From Clavelina lepadiformis (taxonomy: Eukaryota; Chordata; Ascidiacea; Aplousobranchia; Clavelinidae), in assembly GCF_947623445.1 (NCBI RefSeq), contig NC_135246.1:15483856-15547855 (forward strand): a stretch of 64,000 nucleotides of DNA. Direction: 5' to 3'. Below the pieces are notes generated by a model. That model saw only the letters and a program-made list of their open reading frames with translations, was not told the origin of the DNA and did no database searches. Made by a program: the position numbers and the translations under genes. Numbering within the stretch: position 1 is the first letter of the stretch; each line of letters begins with the position of its first letter. Of this stretch, positions 24,302 to 39,000 are shown in pieces.

Positions 24302-24522
24302 GAGACACAAAGGAAAATTTTCCCGCAGAAATTACTTTTTTTCTTTCAAATGTGCAACATCCCACCTGAAACACCCACTGCACTTTGTTTTCTTTTACAA
24401 TCTGATAAACAATGACAAGTATTTCTGCAGTCTAAAATCAGTTGGCTTGTTTTCTAAGTTGTCAGAAGGAGCAAGCATTTTTACCTGATTGAACAAACTT
24501 TTTAGGTTTTGTATGTTATATT

Positions 24523-24528
24523 AATAAA
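24523..24528 (+). terminator. Polyadenylation signal AATAAA of CHMP5
   Basis: Canonical signal about 220 bases after the CHMP5 stop. Confidence 0.65.
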
Positions 24529-27500
24529 CACCTTATTTGAAACCTGTGAAGTTATTCTTACCGGAGTTCTTTACCAGAAGACGGAAGCACTAAATCTGCT
24601 AAAGAATATGAACTTCGTTTAAATTTGTTAGATCCACGTTTTAGAAATTGTTCTTGTCATTTCTGCTTTAGCAATATTTAAATGATTATAGTGTGTAATG
24701 TACTATGGCTTTCAACAAAGCTTTTGAGATGTATTGTTCTTGTAATAAAACTTTCTCAATTATAGTTGCTTATTAGAAGTCACAGATTAACATTGCTGTA
24801 TTGGCAGCGTTGACACTGCAGGAAAGACGAAGTTAATCTGAGAAATAATAATCCTTAAAATAATTTAGGAATATTTTGGTTACTTGTACTTAATCGACTC
24901 TTGAGCCTTAATAATTGATTTGGAAACAGAGACAGAGTTTGATGTTCTTTTGAAACCATTTTTCAGGTTTTATTAGAAAATTTTGCTTCATAGCGCTACC
25001 GAGTTGAATAGTAATTAATTTTGAGTGCCGCAAGGTAGCAGTAAAAGGCGAATTACAGTATGTTTCCAAAGTACCAATTGCCCACACAATTTTTGAAGCG
25101 TGAATTTCAAACCTATTTAACGTTGTGCTGGTGGCATATTGGTATGCCTATATAGCCCATGCAAGTAGACATATGTAGGAACTTAGGAAGGACAAGAAGC
25201 TATAGGCATGTGCAACAATGTTGCATGAAAGAGATGCAACAACGCTGCTGCCAACTAAAATGCTCAAAAAGAAGAAGCCGACACCTGCTATATGCAGATT
25301 GCAGACTTGGTATAAACTTTACTATGATGCAAGGTTTATTGGTTGATAACCCGGTCGGATATAGCCCTATTAAAGTTTATGGACTTTAATGATGTAGTTG
25401 AAATATGCTTATTCTAGGTTTAGCCTGTTAGCACTGTACAGTAGCCTACAGTATACTAGGCTATATAGATGACGATACAGATAGCCTATGTATAGCCCGC
25501 GCCTGCGGGGCCTAGTTTACAAGTACACAGCCACAGGATGCCTTTGTATACTAGCTACTCAAATAGTCACGTCATCTGGTTACAGTGCACTTCTGCACTA
25601 GGCTAGATCCCGCCTGCGTTTAGATATTGTTTGGAAATCGAGTTTACAGGCTATATAAATATACAGTACGGTATGAGTGCTGTAAGTTTCTTTCCCACAT
25701 GGCTTATGGCATGGCATTAGAATATTTATCCTGTTATCTGCAGGGTGAGGAGTTCTTTTGCACTACTTGAAGCAATGTCTCCTCCTCTTGCGTTGTTCAT
25801 TATAAATTTGTTCTATTTTTTAGTTTTTTACAGCCTTGCTCGAATTTGGAACTGTTTACAACGTTTACTAAACAGAAGCAAGTGACATGACTATTATGAT
25901 AAAAGAGTTCAAGATGCCTTATTCTGGTTTAAAGCTGTACTCTATCAGCCTTGTACTTTAATGAAATGCAGCCTACATACAATATATATAGGCGCAGATA
26001 GCTAATAGGTGTTTAACTGGCATTTTTGTAGTGTAAGGCGGAGTGTGTGATAATGACTTCAGTCGACTTTAACGACTTGAAATACATTTTTTGAATGAAA
26101 TGTCTCTGATGATGTTTCTTCATCTGAGCCCTACTACAGAGTTTGGCATAGGCCCACTCAATACTGCGTTTCATGAGCTTCAGTTCTACAGTACACTCAA
26201 GGTGTGTTATTTTGCACTTAATGACTTTGGCAGAATTTCTGTGCACTCAATTTTCAATTAATGTAAAGATTGGGTAAGTCAAACTGTGTACATTAATGTG
26301 TAATTGTGTCTAAGCATTTTTGTGCACTGTACTTTTCGTTGCTGTTAGCACAACATGAATTAGAAGGTAAAATTTTTCAGCATTTAGAACAGTTACGATT
26401 GTACCTTGATTTCTTTGAAGTGGGTTGTACTTTCGAATTTGATACAGGCACAGTACTTTAGGTAGCCTACTCTCTAAATATGTAGTCCTTTTGAGACTGC
26501 ATTGATTCCAGAATATCACCAAATTGAAGTTTCTGAATTGTGTTCATGGAATTCCATTATTGATAGTTGATACCAAGGGAAGATTTTTTAAATTAGTGAA
26601 GGTAAATGAATATGTCATACATTGTATGTGGCATTTAAGATTTATTATTATTTTAATGGTACTGTAAAGGCTTGGCGATAAATTTACTAATTTATTTAAG
26701 GATAGAAAAAAATCTCTCTTAAACAGTTTGCTGTTTGAAAATATTATCCAGCTAACTTGTTGCTTTCTGGGCTGGTAAGATTTGTTTATTCAAAGGGGTA
26801 TTTATTTGATAAAAAAAAGAGTTAATTTTCATTTCACAAGTGAAACCTTTAATTTGATAACAAGTGCAGTACTGTACATGGAACTCATGACAGCGTAAGT
26901 TATTTATCAAATACGAATTTTGCCAAACTATAGTTTTAGTCACAGTAATTTTTAATTTAGTGATGTACGAATATTAACATACATGCAATCTTAGATATAT
27001 TTGCAACTTGTCGACTACCACTATAATTCCAAAGTAAACTTTCCAAACCGTCCCTCTTCCACCTACGTATGAATGATTTATTCCAGAAACTCCTACAAAC
27101 AATGTTATTTTCTCCTAACAGTGGAACAAAACTAACCCTGTCTGAAAAAACGCGCCGATATTGATGACACACTTCGTCCTACATGGAGGTTACAGGCTTG
27201 GCGCTCACAATAAAACCTTTCCGCAAAAGGTTTCATCGCTGAATTTGCAAACATGAGATTACGTCATACCGATTGTAAATGTTTCAAAACGTGGTTGAGT
27301 CGTTGAGAAGAAGTTTTTCGGTAGGTTCGTATCTTAATTCATAGAAAAGGTTTATGTCGCGAAATACAGCGCGGCAGTTCCTTAGCATTGTTAGGGCTCA
27401 GTAATAATAACAAAAATTTTAAAAAATGGCGTTTGAAAAAATCATATACGCGGACTTAACATTGTTTTGATTTTACATGTTCAGAAATTAGTAGTGTACA

Positions 27501-30093
27501 TTCAAGTCCATAGTTTTTATGAATTGCGTTGTCAGTTGGGTATAAAAAGGGAGATGATGATAGTTTTCATTACAAGTATGTGCGAAGGGTCGTGTAGCCG
27601 ACTTTCACCACTCCATGATGAATTTAGTTCCGTTCTCCGACACGAATATGGCAAGTGTATGGTAAGCGAGCAAAACAGGTTTTCTGGTTCTTATTTTTAC
27701 TAGGTTAGGTACAGCTGGTTCGGTTTGCCGAGGGCGTTATTGAGAGCGCTGTAACAAAATACTGGGTTAAATTACGACCAACTAACTATCAAGTGTATAT
27801 TTGCGTAGTTTCTGCAGTCATTAACTGCTAATAAACTAACTTTTATCGTTTCTGAACCCCCGTAGGTTTGACAACCGGTATCATTTATGACGATTGATGA
27901 ATGTTGAAGTCCTGCCATTTTTGTCACTCAAAGCCAAGCAGGGGGTTTTCTCGTGTAGTACGTCTTTTTATCGACAAATATCAAAAGTGAAAACAAGATC
28001 TGTGACGCTGTCATCATTTAAAGAGGTTTGAATAAACCTTCTCGAAACAGAGATTCAACGAGTAAGCACGACAATTATCCGACCACTTGAACTCGTTGTC
28101 GCGACACTAACAACAACTCTGACTCAAGTATTTGGCAACGATTTTGCAATGATTACGTCATTTGACAAACAGTCAAATGCGATTCTCGTAAAAACTTTCT
28201 TTAGCTTGCTGCTCTGAAATCATTTTTAGTAAACATTACTGCCCTATTTTGGACAAAATTGTGCCGTTTGCATTCTTGGCATAGTTAACCTATTGTTACA
28301 GTGCACTCGAAGCGTCTGCCGTGTGTGACTTAAAACATTACGTCAATCACACAGCTATGTTGTCATGATCAAGACAGAGTAGAAATTTCTGCTCGAACGG
28401 TGATGCGGAATTACACGGTCTGCATTCAATTCAATGATGTCTCAGCTATTTCCATGAGAAACTCGGTGCAATGATGCATCGTTGTTAGCATGCTAGCTTA
28501 TAGGTTGCATTATAGCACTAATATATCTTACAGTTTACTTTTGAGTTTTTGCCGAAGACGTCTTTGAGCAGAAAATTCATACCAATTGTTTAAGTAAATA
28601 GCTAGTAGTTTTGGGTAATTCAACGTGGTATTGTCGTTTAAGTTAACAATGTCATCATTTACATTACCACTTCCGCAACCGTTAGATAACCTTATAAAAG
28701 GAAAGCGAAACCACAACGCTTTTGTTTGCATATTACGCGCCGTGTGCTGGAGAATTAATCTTTATAAAAGATAGTAATAAACAAGTGAACATTCGTGAAA
28801 CGTTGCGGTTGTAGCAATTAACCCTATCGTGCATCCAGTCAAAATTGCGGTGGAAGCAAATTTATTTGTGTATGCAACGTGAACTAGTTAAAAGAAGGTA
28901 ATTTGCCCGCATTGCGATAGGCGTATTCTCTGCAGATAGTTTGCATTCAGTTTCGTGTTTGTTAGTTGTTACGAAAGATATATCTGTTGGAGGCAAATCT
29001 GTGAAGTTATTTTCGTGGTTACAACATTGTAAGTTTGATGTTATATCTTGATACGCTCACTAAGACAATTGTCGCGGCTTATACAGTAAATTTCGATGCG
29101 TAGGGGTTTAGTTATATCATGGCCAAATAGACTACACATCGACAACTAATGCAATCGCAGTTTAATTGGTTTTAGCTGTTGGTCTGATATGATAGCAGGG
29201 CTTCAGAAAATATGTATAGCATTTTCAAAGTAATCATTTGGATGACGGATATCACAAAGTCCATTAAACGAAAGTCGTGTCGCTGCCTAACTTAACATGG
29301 GCGTTTTGAGAAAGTTGTTGGCAGTTCGTCAAATTGTTGATTGTGCTTCGGGCTATGCCGATATTTTGCCGACTTGCCGTACCTTGTTATAGGACTACCT
29401 CATTATCTTAAACAATTGAACGTCGGGGCCTCACTGCTCGTAATAAAACGATAATTTCTTTAAATGAAGATGTCATTAAAGGCACGTTCAAGATTAGCAA
29501 GGCGTGGGCCGTTGACACAAGATCACTGATTATTATACTCCGCTAATATTGCGTGATGTAAAACTGTATAAATAACTTGGAGAAAAAATATTCGTCATGT
29601 GTGAAACGATTTATTTGGATATTTTACGTTGGCTGATTTATTTAATGAAGTCTGCTAGTTAACTTGTTTTTTCTACATATTTAAAGTGGTCGTTGTTTAG
29701 CACTAGACGGTCTGACCTGTAGCTGTAGCCTATTTAAAACCAGACGCATTGCCAGTAGATTGGATTATAGTGTAAAGGGTTTGGTTTTATAAGTTTTATA
29801 GTAAAGGTCAAATGAAATTAATCACAGCCACAGTTAAATGTGGCATATAAGTAAAATATTTGTCATGTTATGTTATGTAATTTTCAGAGCCTAGGTCAAT
29901 GTAAATGAATAGGATTTTATACAATGCTGTGAGTGCATTAGTTTATTGTATTTTTTTGTAAATGAAAATCCTGGTCAGATGCTCTGAAACAGCTTGATTG
30001 CAAAAAGCCATTTATTGCTAACTTTATTCTGGAAGTCATCAATGCACAGAAGAAAAATCAGTTAAAAGGATTTAATTTATTTAAAAAAGCAAG
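24529..30093. other. Long intergenic region upstream of FMNL
   Basis: 5.5 kb without a recognised gene. It contains a MITE (25508-25610) and short open frames, none with family similarity. A 67-codon minus-strand ORF (28528-28731) has an ATG but no supporting exon or motif. The region should include FMNL promoter and 5' UTR sequence. The stretch 27.0-29.5 kb is somewhat less AT-rich and less repetitive, so regulatory DNA is plausible, but no specific site can be named. Confidence 0.4.
25508..25610. mobile_element. MITE copy 1 (GGGTCTAG family), target duplication CGCCTGCG
   Basis: It is about 103 bp and shares GCCACAGGAT, CTAGCTACTCAAATAGT and GTCATCTGGTT, in order, with the copy at 57727-57828. 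The ends are GGGCCTAG and (inverted) GGATCTAG. CGCCTGCG flanks both sides (25500-25507 and 25611-25618), a perfect 8-bp duplication. Confidence 0.75.
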
Positions 30094-33000
30094 ATGGGAA
30101 ATGCTGAAAGTGGAAGAATCAACGATTACAGATCTCGAAATGTCCCACTTAGGCTCCCTATGCCAGATACAAATGAGCTTGATGAGAGATTTGAAAAAGT
30201 TCTGGTGAGTGGGTTAAGTTTTTCATTTTTCAAAACAAACATGTAAGCATCGTATGCATATGTACTTCATTAGTTATTTAAAAACGATCTTTTATAAAGT
30301 TAGTCAGTAACCATTTATATTTATGCAGGCCTCCATGAACCTACCTCCAGATAAAGTTAAAGTCTTGAACAAATATGATAACACAAAGAAATGGGAGTTG
30401 ATTTGTGACCAAGTAAGTGTCTGATTTATTTTAATCTCTTCACCACTTTTTTACATCGTCTTAGCTAAAACTCATCCCACTGGCCAAAACAAAACCTTAG
30501 GTTGGACAAATTTTATGGCATTTTAATGTGTTTTTTATGCATCAATCATACACCCAAAATTTTGAGTGGTTCCACATTTTACTTTATTGTTCATATCTCT
30601 TAAACCTGCAAAACTTAATATTGCTAAAACTGTTGTAGGTTGATATAAGCATTATATGAGGGTTTAACATTTCTCAAATAAAGCTGCTAGATTAACTTAC
30701 TAGCAATTGTACTGGACAACTGGTATTTTTGTCTTATGTTGCCCAGTTATGTACATGATATACAGTACATAAGTAACAAATTTATAGCAGCTTGCTTCAA
30801 TCGTTGTTGCTACTCTGTTCTCATTGCAACTACAAACTTGATTATCTAGTGATTGTTTCATGAATTGTAACTTAAAATGGTAAAATTGGCACAAAGAAAA
30901 AGGCAGGTTACTTTCATATATGCATATGAAATGTTTTATTTACAGCAGCAACAGATGTCATGCTGGTTGCAAGGTTTTGCTATTTATTTATTTATGAAAC
31001 AAGTGTTTTAAACAACTGGTGTGTCGTTACTATATGTATGTACACAAACACGCATTTAGAAGCAGTGCTTGTGGCAGTTATTGTTTTTGTTCTGGTTGGC
31101 TGTAAGCCTGTATGTCATTTTGTTAGTTGTTGCATTTTGTATTTTATACTCTATATTGGGCAAGGTTCTCAGACAATTTCACTGTGTTTAATATGTAGGC
31201 CTATTTAGTATTTACTATATCATATCATAGATATAGTACACATACAATATATGATTATACTATATATATATAAATAAAATTATAAAATTTATATTGAAAG
31301 CTTAGCATTTAAGTAATTTTGATGTCAAAATTTTGAACATTGTTGTTTTTTAGAGTGCATTCAAGGTTTATGTCTATCAATATCATTATGCTGACAGATA
31401 TGTTTTTTGACCTGCAAAGCATGTTAGCCCAATTGTATAATTAAGTAGAATGAAACATCAAATGTCATGGCATTTCGTGGTGTGCTAGCATTTCTGGAAA
31501 ATTTGTTACTGGGTTCTTATAAGGTTAGGTCATAAACCCAGAAATGGTTTTGAATTAAAGTTGTGGTATATTTTGAGGAGTTAGTTGTAAAAAATGGTTG
31601 ATCTTTTAAAAGTATTTCTATATTTTTGAAGAGTGGTCATCTAATCACAGTGGCTACAGTTACCAGTGTATATAGCATTATAAATGTTTCATGAATAGAT
31701 TTAACAGTGATGTGTATTATTATTTAAGAAGATTTATAAATGCAGCAAAGATGAAATGCATTTATTCCATATGTTTTATCCCACGTCACGATTTATCCCA
31801 CGTCACGATTCCACGTAATTTGATCCTTCCCAATAAACACATATGTGCGATTAGCAATTACCCTAATTACACATGCTAGGAATGATGTGGACACTGCTAA
31901 TACTGCACTCGTTAATGGCTGATTGCAAGGAAATAAATGTTGTGCCATGTATATATATCTATAATTTATTAATGCATTGATTTCAAATGTTCATCAGTAC
32001 CTGTACATACCTGTACAGTTATTAATTTTATGTATTATTGGGTTTATTGTTGACTTGTACATAACAACTGTCCTTTTTAATTTTTTTTTTGCTTTTTTAT
32101 TGCAGGATAAAGTGGAAGTAAAGCATCCTCCATCACACTACATTGATGCTCTCCAAAGCTACCTTGATCCAACTCTCAGAAGAAAAAGATTTAGGAAAAG
32201 GATTGCCCAATCAACAAAAACCCTTCGTGATCTGGAAATTTCATTACGGACAAATCATATAGGGTACTATTGATCAATATTTCGTTTATACGTGTGGAAT
32301 CTTCTACCGTGTGTTGACAACATAGTTAAGCATACACACAAACGTGCTTGTAGTTTGTACGTTTCCAAGTGGTCACTGACTTCTTGTCAGTGCAGAGTCA
32401 ATTGTAGATTACATCGGGCTTTGTTTGACAACTTGTAGGGAATGAGATTGTAGGTTTTTTATCATAAAGCTGTATCACATTCAACCAACCTTGCGCAAAC
32501 AATAGAGATCATGTTACTTTTCATGTCAATAGGCGATCTGTTATCTTAGATTTTTTATCCCTACTTTTATGTACGTTGTATGTTCTAGTCACTGCAGGAT
32601 TTACTTTAAAAGCTTTTTTAGATCATAATCTCTTTGCTTACTTAATCCCTTCTTGAGCAGTAGTCGTAGTACTGTGTGCATTTAATAGCTCCCCCCATGA
32701 ATATTCAATTACTTGCAAATCAGTAAAATGCATTATGCAAACGTTAATGGTTGAAATGCAGTGTATAAATAATGAGTTTGTCTTGTGAAAAGCTGATTTT
32801 CCCATTCCCAGAGTAGGGAATATCCTTAAACTTCTTAAGTGGACACCCACTGGTACCCAAGCTCTTGAAAGCTGAGTGCCCCCTGAAAAATTTTTTATGC
32901 CCAATGTGTGAAACTATTGGACTGTGAAATTGCAGTTAACAACAACTCGCTATTTGTGTGAAAACTAACTATCACAACTGATAATGCAGACATACTACAT

Positions 33001-36000
33001 AGTTCCAATTTCGAAGGGATCTTTTAAAAAGATTTTTAATTCTTGTATTTCTGCCTTTTTTGTTTTAATTCCTTCTGTTTTGTTCCTGGTATTTAGAAGT
33101 TATGTAATGGCAACAATCAGACTGTGTCACATGCTATTGTTTTGTAGTTTAAATGAAGTGACTTGTGTTTGATGTGACTACACGGGCCACTGGGTGCCCA
33201 GTGACAATCCATTCAGCTGAAATTGGATTTCGGGCACCCTAAAATCATACACCACTAAATGGTTTTCATACCTTTAGATGCATTCTTTACAATGCATATG
33301 AATAGGATACTCCTGTATTTTAATATGTTAACCAATATTATCTATATTCATTAGATGGGTACGAGAGTTTTTAAACGAAGACAACAAAGGGCTTGACGTG
33401 TTGGTTGACTACCTTGCCTTTGCACAGTATGCAATGGTGTAAGTATCATTTATATTGCAATTTCCAAAGTAGCTGGTACCACATTCTTTAAAATTTACCT
33501 TTGACTGGCATACCTTTTTAGCATCTGATCGTTTGTGCAAATTAAGTGAAGAAAACCTTATACTCGATACTCAAAAGTTTGTTATTTTTCTCAACAATGT
33601 TGCACAATTTTAAGGTATGGTCGTGACTCAACTTCTTCTTCGTCATCACCAAACAAGTCACTGAATCTTGGGAGCACCGGTGACTTAAGTATCAGCACAA
33701 TGAGCTTAAGAGGCAGTTCAGGGGTGTCGTCAGTCTCACGAGCTCAAACCTTGCCCAACCGCAGAACACTCAAAAATTCAAGAACAATCATAGACAGGTA
33801 AATTTAACCAAGGATATAATTAAACTGGTGAATTACCTGAATTTTCTATTCTTAGCAAGCTACCTTACACTTATATTGTAACTTTTTATTTCAGACAGAC
33901 AAGCCAATGATAGCTAGTAATTAAATGAAGTAAATGACAGCAATTAAATTTTTGTTTTTTGCATATTCTTTCACTTTCTGCAGAGATGATGTGCATGTTT
34001 GCATAACATGCTTGCGAGCGATCATGAACTACCAGTACGGCTTTAATCTTGTCATGGCACATCCGCAATGCATCAATGAGATTGCCCTCAGCCTCAACAA
34101 CCGAAGTTTGAGGTTGAACTTACATGAACTCTTTGTAAAATATTGAATACCTTTTGTTATAATGTATTGCTAGAACATTCTAAAATGTTAGTGCATAATT
34201 TGCATAATTGCTGCATAATTTTAAAATGCAAATTGTTGCGAAATCTTTTAGGACCAAGTCACTTGTGCTGGAACTATTAGCCGCTGTTTGTTTGGTGCGT
34301 GGTGGACATGACATCATTCTACGAGCGTTTGATTATTTTAAGGCAATCTGCACTGAACCGCGGCGGTTCACTCGCCTTATGTTTTACTTTAAAACAGAGG
34401 CAGACAACATCGATTTTATGGTGAGCTCTTCTTGACTAATGATGAGTAATTAAAGTAGTTTAGCTGAGCATACGGTTTTGTTGTCCACGAATCTTTTAGT
34501 GTTTGCTGCACAATTTGTAACATACTTTGCTGAACACAAGTTTGACTTTGACCGGTATTTTTTGGATGGCACTTTGATGCATAGCAATGTGTTGGCAGTG
34601 ATGCGTCATTTCTTTCTATCAACTATATCGGTATCCTGCTTCCTTTTTGGTTACCATTTTAATTAAACATATTTTCAGGTTTCATGTATGCAGTTCATAA
34701 ATATTGTTGTACATTCCGTTGAAGATATGAATTTTCGTGTTCACCTACAACATGAATTCACTTTGCTTGGACTTGACATGTTTCTTGAGGTTGGTGACCA
34801 GCTTTTATCCACTCTATCATAAACGATCTATTGCCAAGTTGAAAGGTAGATGCTTGGTTACCACTTCCCAAAATTTCACAGGACTTAAGAAATACGGAAA
34901 GCGACAGGTTAAAGGTTCAAATCCAGGCTTACCTCGACAACATGTTTGACGTTTCAACACTTCTTGAAGATTCTGAGATGAAAGTCACTGCTTTGGAAAG
35001 AGTCGAGCACCTTGAGGAACAACTCTTAGATGTAACTATGAACTTTTAATGACCCCAAGCACAAAATCGAGGACGTTGTGTGTCAAAAAGCAAACTGTTT
35101 AAACAATTTTCTATGAATCAAAATCAGTCTTTGGTCCTTACAGGGATTATGTTAATTTTAAAAAGCAAAGGTTTCTTTGTAATGTCAATTTTTTGTTCTC
35201 ATTAGTTAAACGAAAAGTTTCAAGAACAAGAATATGAGAATATGACAAAAATCGTTCAACTGGAAAAGCAACTTTCATCGAACATGAGTGAACTCACTGC
35301 TATAAAGGTATTCCCTTGAGTAACTGAAAACCTAATGTAAAGCATAATGCCACAGTGATGTAATATTGATTTGCCATTGGGGTACTTATGCAAAATTTCC
35401 ATCTGACATATTTATGACTACTGCTACTAAGTTTCCCTGAATGTGAACAGATTTGATTTTGTCCTGACATTGCAAATGTTTATGGCATAAAACAGTAATT
35501 TTTTCTTTTTAATAGTTTTAAAAAGTCAATTGGATGGTCATTGCACATACAAGTATTTTTATTTTTGTCAGCCTATTACTATCTTTAAAGGAGATATTTT
35601 CCAAAAGCTGTTTATTATTTAATGAAAACCTTATAAGTATGGAAATGCTAAAGTTATTTATTTGTAATGTATGATTGTTATAGAAAACAGGCTACATTCC
35701 CGCTGGTGGTTTTTCACAAGTAAGTTTGACCAAAAAACTGCTGCATGATTTTAGGGGCTTTAAGTTGAAAGTTTTAAGCAATTGCACCTTGCACCCAAGT
35801 GTGAACATTTGTAAATCCATATTGATTGAATGAACTAGCTTAGCTGACCCTGGTGGCTTTTGGCTGATTTGTTTATATGGTGTGTAATAGTATACTTTTA
35901 GATGTTGCTATAAAGACTTTGCTTGTACAATTTTTCTTTTGAAATCAGTACTATAACAACTAAGTACCACTTGCACTATGCTGTACACTGGGTTGTACTT

Positions 36001-39000
36001 TCAACAAATGTGATCTTGTTTGTTTTATTCATTTGATGCAAACTGTTGTGTTGATGAAATGTTTTGATTAATGCTTACGTGGACTAGCCTGGAGATGAAA
36101 ACGATCCGACTGAAGAATCGGCTGATTTTGGTGACCCCGTGAGTATGTGGAATTTTACTCATTTTATGGAGTCTGATCCTATCAGACATTTTAAGCATTT
36201 TTATCAGGCTGGTGAATGGCAAAAAAATAATCGGCTTTCATCATCATCATCACTTGCATCGTTCACGATAAGCGCCCACAGCAGTGGTGAAGTTTCATCT
36301 GATAATGTGTTTCTCTGGGAGCCACCATTTAATGCAAATAAGAATGGAAGCTATAAAACGCAGTTGAGATCTGGAGGTGCTCCTGATCCACAGATGTTCT
36401 TGGAAGATCGAACTGATTTTACAGTTAAAGACCCCTTTCTCAGAATCGACAATTCATTTTTGATTGATCCGGATTTCAGCTTCCTCCACGGCCTTCCAGC
36501 CGTCTTAAAAGATGATGACCTGAAACCTGACTTCCCTCCTCCACCTTGGGCCATCACAGAAAAGATTGACAATGATTCAAATCTCCTTCTTTCTTCAAAT
36601 AAATCTTCCGATCAATGTGTCTATCAGGGCACTTCACAGAGTAGTGAGGTATCCTCTGCATCCAACAGTAGCAAGCTTACTGCAACAAAATTTGCGGTTC
36701 TTCCTAACATAGGGGATAGTGTTGTGACAAGGGCTCATGCTAATGTGAAAAAACCAGCAGCTGCAGAACTCTCTGAAAAACTGCAGCAAGATATGACAGA
36801 TAAACTGAGTAAAGTAGTAAATGATGTTGAGGAAAGTTGGTTTGGTGTCTCCCCCCTATCAGATCAATGGCAAAACAGCCATCTGGTTTTACCACCAATT
36901 GGTCAAAGCAATGCAGTGATGAAGTGTAACTCTTTCTCTGATACATCACTGAAAGAGAAATTAATTTCCGATCTTCCAACTATTTGGGAAGATGAGCTGT
37001 GCGACTCTCAGGTTGCATTTTGTTTTCTGTTGCATGTCATCTTTTTTGTCGTTACTTGGTATTGTCCGTTGTGTTTTGCATCTGGTTTCATGGATCGTCA
37101 AAGACAAAATTGTCCAAGCTGTACTTCCCATCTTTTGTTTGAAACAGTGCAACTCAGTATTGTTGTTTGGTGGATATTGGCAGACTTCCTAAATCTATTC
37201 AATCCAACCTTAAAGCTGTAAAGTTTACCATCCTTTGCTTTGAAAGCATGTCCTTACTTGAAAAGCTTTTAATAAGGCTTTCGGCTGTTCTTTGTGGATA
37301 TCAGGGTCAATGCTTGACTGTAACAGTGCATTATGCAGATAATTAAATTCAGTGGCTTTTGGTGCGTAAATTGTTTTTTCCCAAAAACATTTTGGTGTGG
37401 TGACCCTGCAATGTGCTTGCGCTTGTTGTTTTCTTATATCATTGTTATTTTGCACACAGTAATTGTAATATTAATGGCTTGCGATAAATGGTCTATTTTA
37501 CGTACCATAAAATGATTAAGACGTTTTAAAAAAGCACGATGAGCTACAATCAGGTTTGTGGAAAGGACTAAAATGTTTCTACTTTTAATTTAGGCAGCAT
37601 TTGATGCAAGCAACAAGCAATTGCTACAACAACGCAATCATCTGGGCAATGCACCCGCTCTGGGTGACAAAACACCTTTGAAGGGGCTTCCCCCAATGCC
37701 AGGGCTGCCTGGTAATGAACCACCTGATAATGTAGGAGGAATAAAAGTGAAAACAAAAGTAAGCTGTTGTCAACAAAAAATAACTTTAATAATTAATAAA
37801 TAACAAATCGTTTTAAATAAGCTTAGTATGAAAAAAGTTGGTTTGTTTATACTTTTTCAGCAACTTGTTTAAAAAATATTATTTGTTGTGCTATCACTTT
37901 CATTTTTTTTATTCATTTCATGCACTCAGGACGCCATACAAAGTTCCGGTAAAATGCCATCCATTCCCACCCCGCCTCCTCTCATTGGTGGCGGCACCAG
38001 CGGTGGAGGTGGAGATTTATCCCTTGGAGGACCTTCTCCTCCACCTCCTCCGCCACCACCACCACCTGGAGTACCCCCTCCACCCCCAGTGGGAGGTGAG
38101 AAAATATTTAGTTGGTGTGCACCCAGCAGTGCTAATAAAATAGCTGTTAAATTCATTTAATTTTGTTTTAAAAAATTTTAATTACTTGCTGATAGTTTAT
38201 TTGTTTGGACGATTGTGAGTTTTTTTCATTGGCACGTTCTTCTAATTATATGTAATTCATTTTTGAGTTCAAGTTTTATGTTCATTTATTTTCATCATCA
38301 TGCACTTGATTCAGGAAAGAAAGAAAACACACGTAAGCACAGATGTGTGGTTGTGCGGATTCTAGCATGACTTATTGTTTTTTGTCCACATGTCTTAATT
38401 CCATTTTATGAAATTCATTTTTATACAATGGTCTCAGTTGCATCTTGTGTTTTATTTTGCATGCCCTCTTAGTCCAATGTTAAAAAGTTGTTTTTTTGTG
38501 CAAAATCGTCGATTACCCAGCAAAGTTAGATACTATTTAAGATCAAATGCGCTGTCGTATCTTCTGCATGCGGTCACCTCATAATATGTGCATGTCACGT
38601 CACATGTGCAATTATATAACATGCCAACACAAAGTTCTGTTTCAGTTTATCAATTAGCAGTATTAAAATTTTCTTCTGTATTTCTATACCCGAACATTTT
38701 TTGTGAATATACTGTTCCAAACATGATAAGCCGATTTCATAATTAGCACCTTCTCAAAATTTAACTTTTTTTTTTAAATTCAGGCGTGCCAGGTGTGCCC
38801 AACTTTCCTGGGAATCTTCCAGGCGGTCTTAAAGCGAAGCAACGACATCATACAAAGTATCGCTTGCCCGTGCTTAACTGGAGTGCCCTTAAACCAAACC
38901 AAGTTGCCGGGACAATATTTAACGACTTGGATGATGATTCTGTTCTCAACGAGGTTGGAAATTTGTTTGAATAAGTGAAAATCTTCTACAGGATTTGTGG

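Noticed and set aside
28528-28731. 67-codon minus ORF with ATG
   Set aside because: No recognisable motif, no partner exons, and Asn/Leu-rich composition as expected of AT-rich DNA.
37926-38156. Glycine-rich minus ORF opposite the FMNL FH1 exon
   Set aside because: It is the antisense shadow of the polyproline tract.
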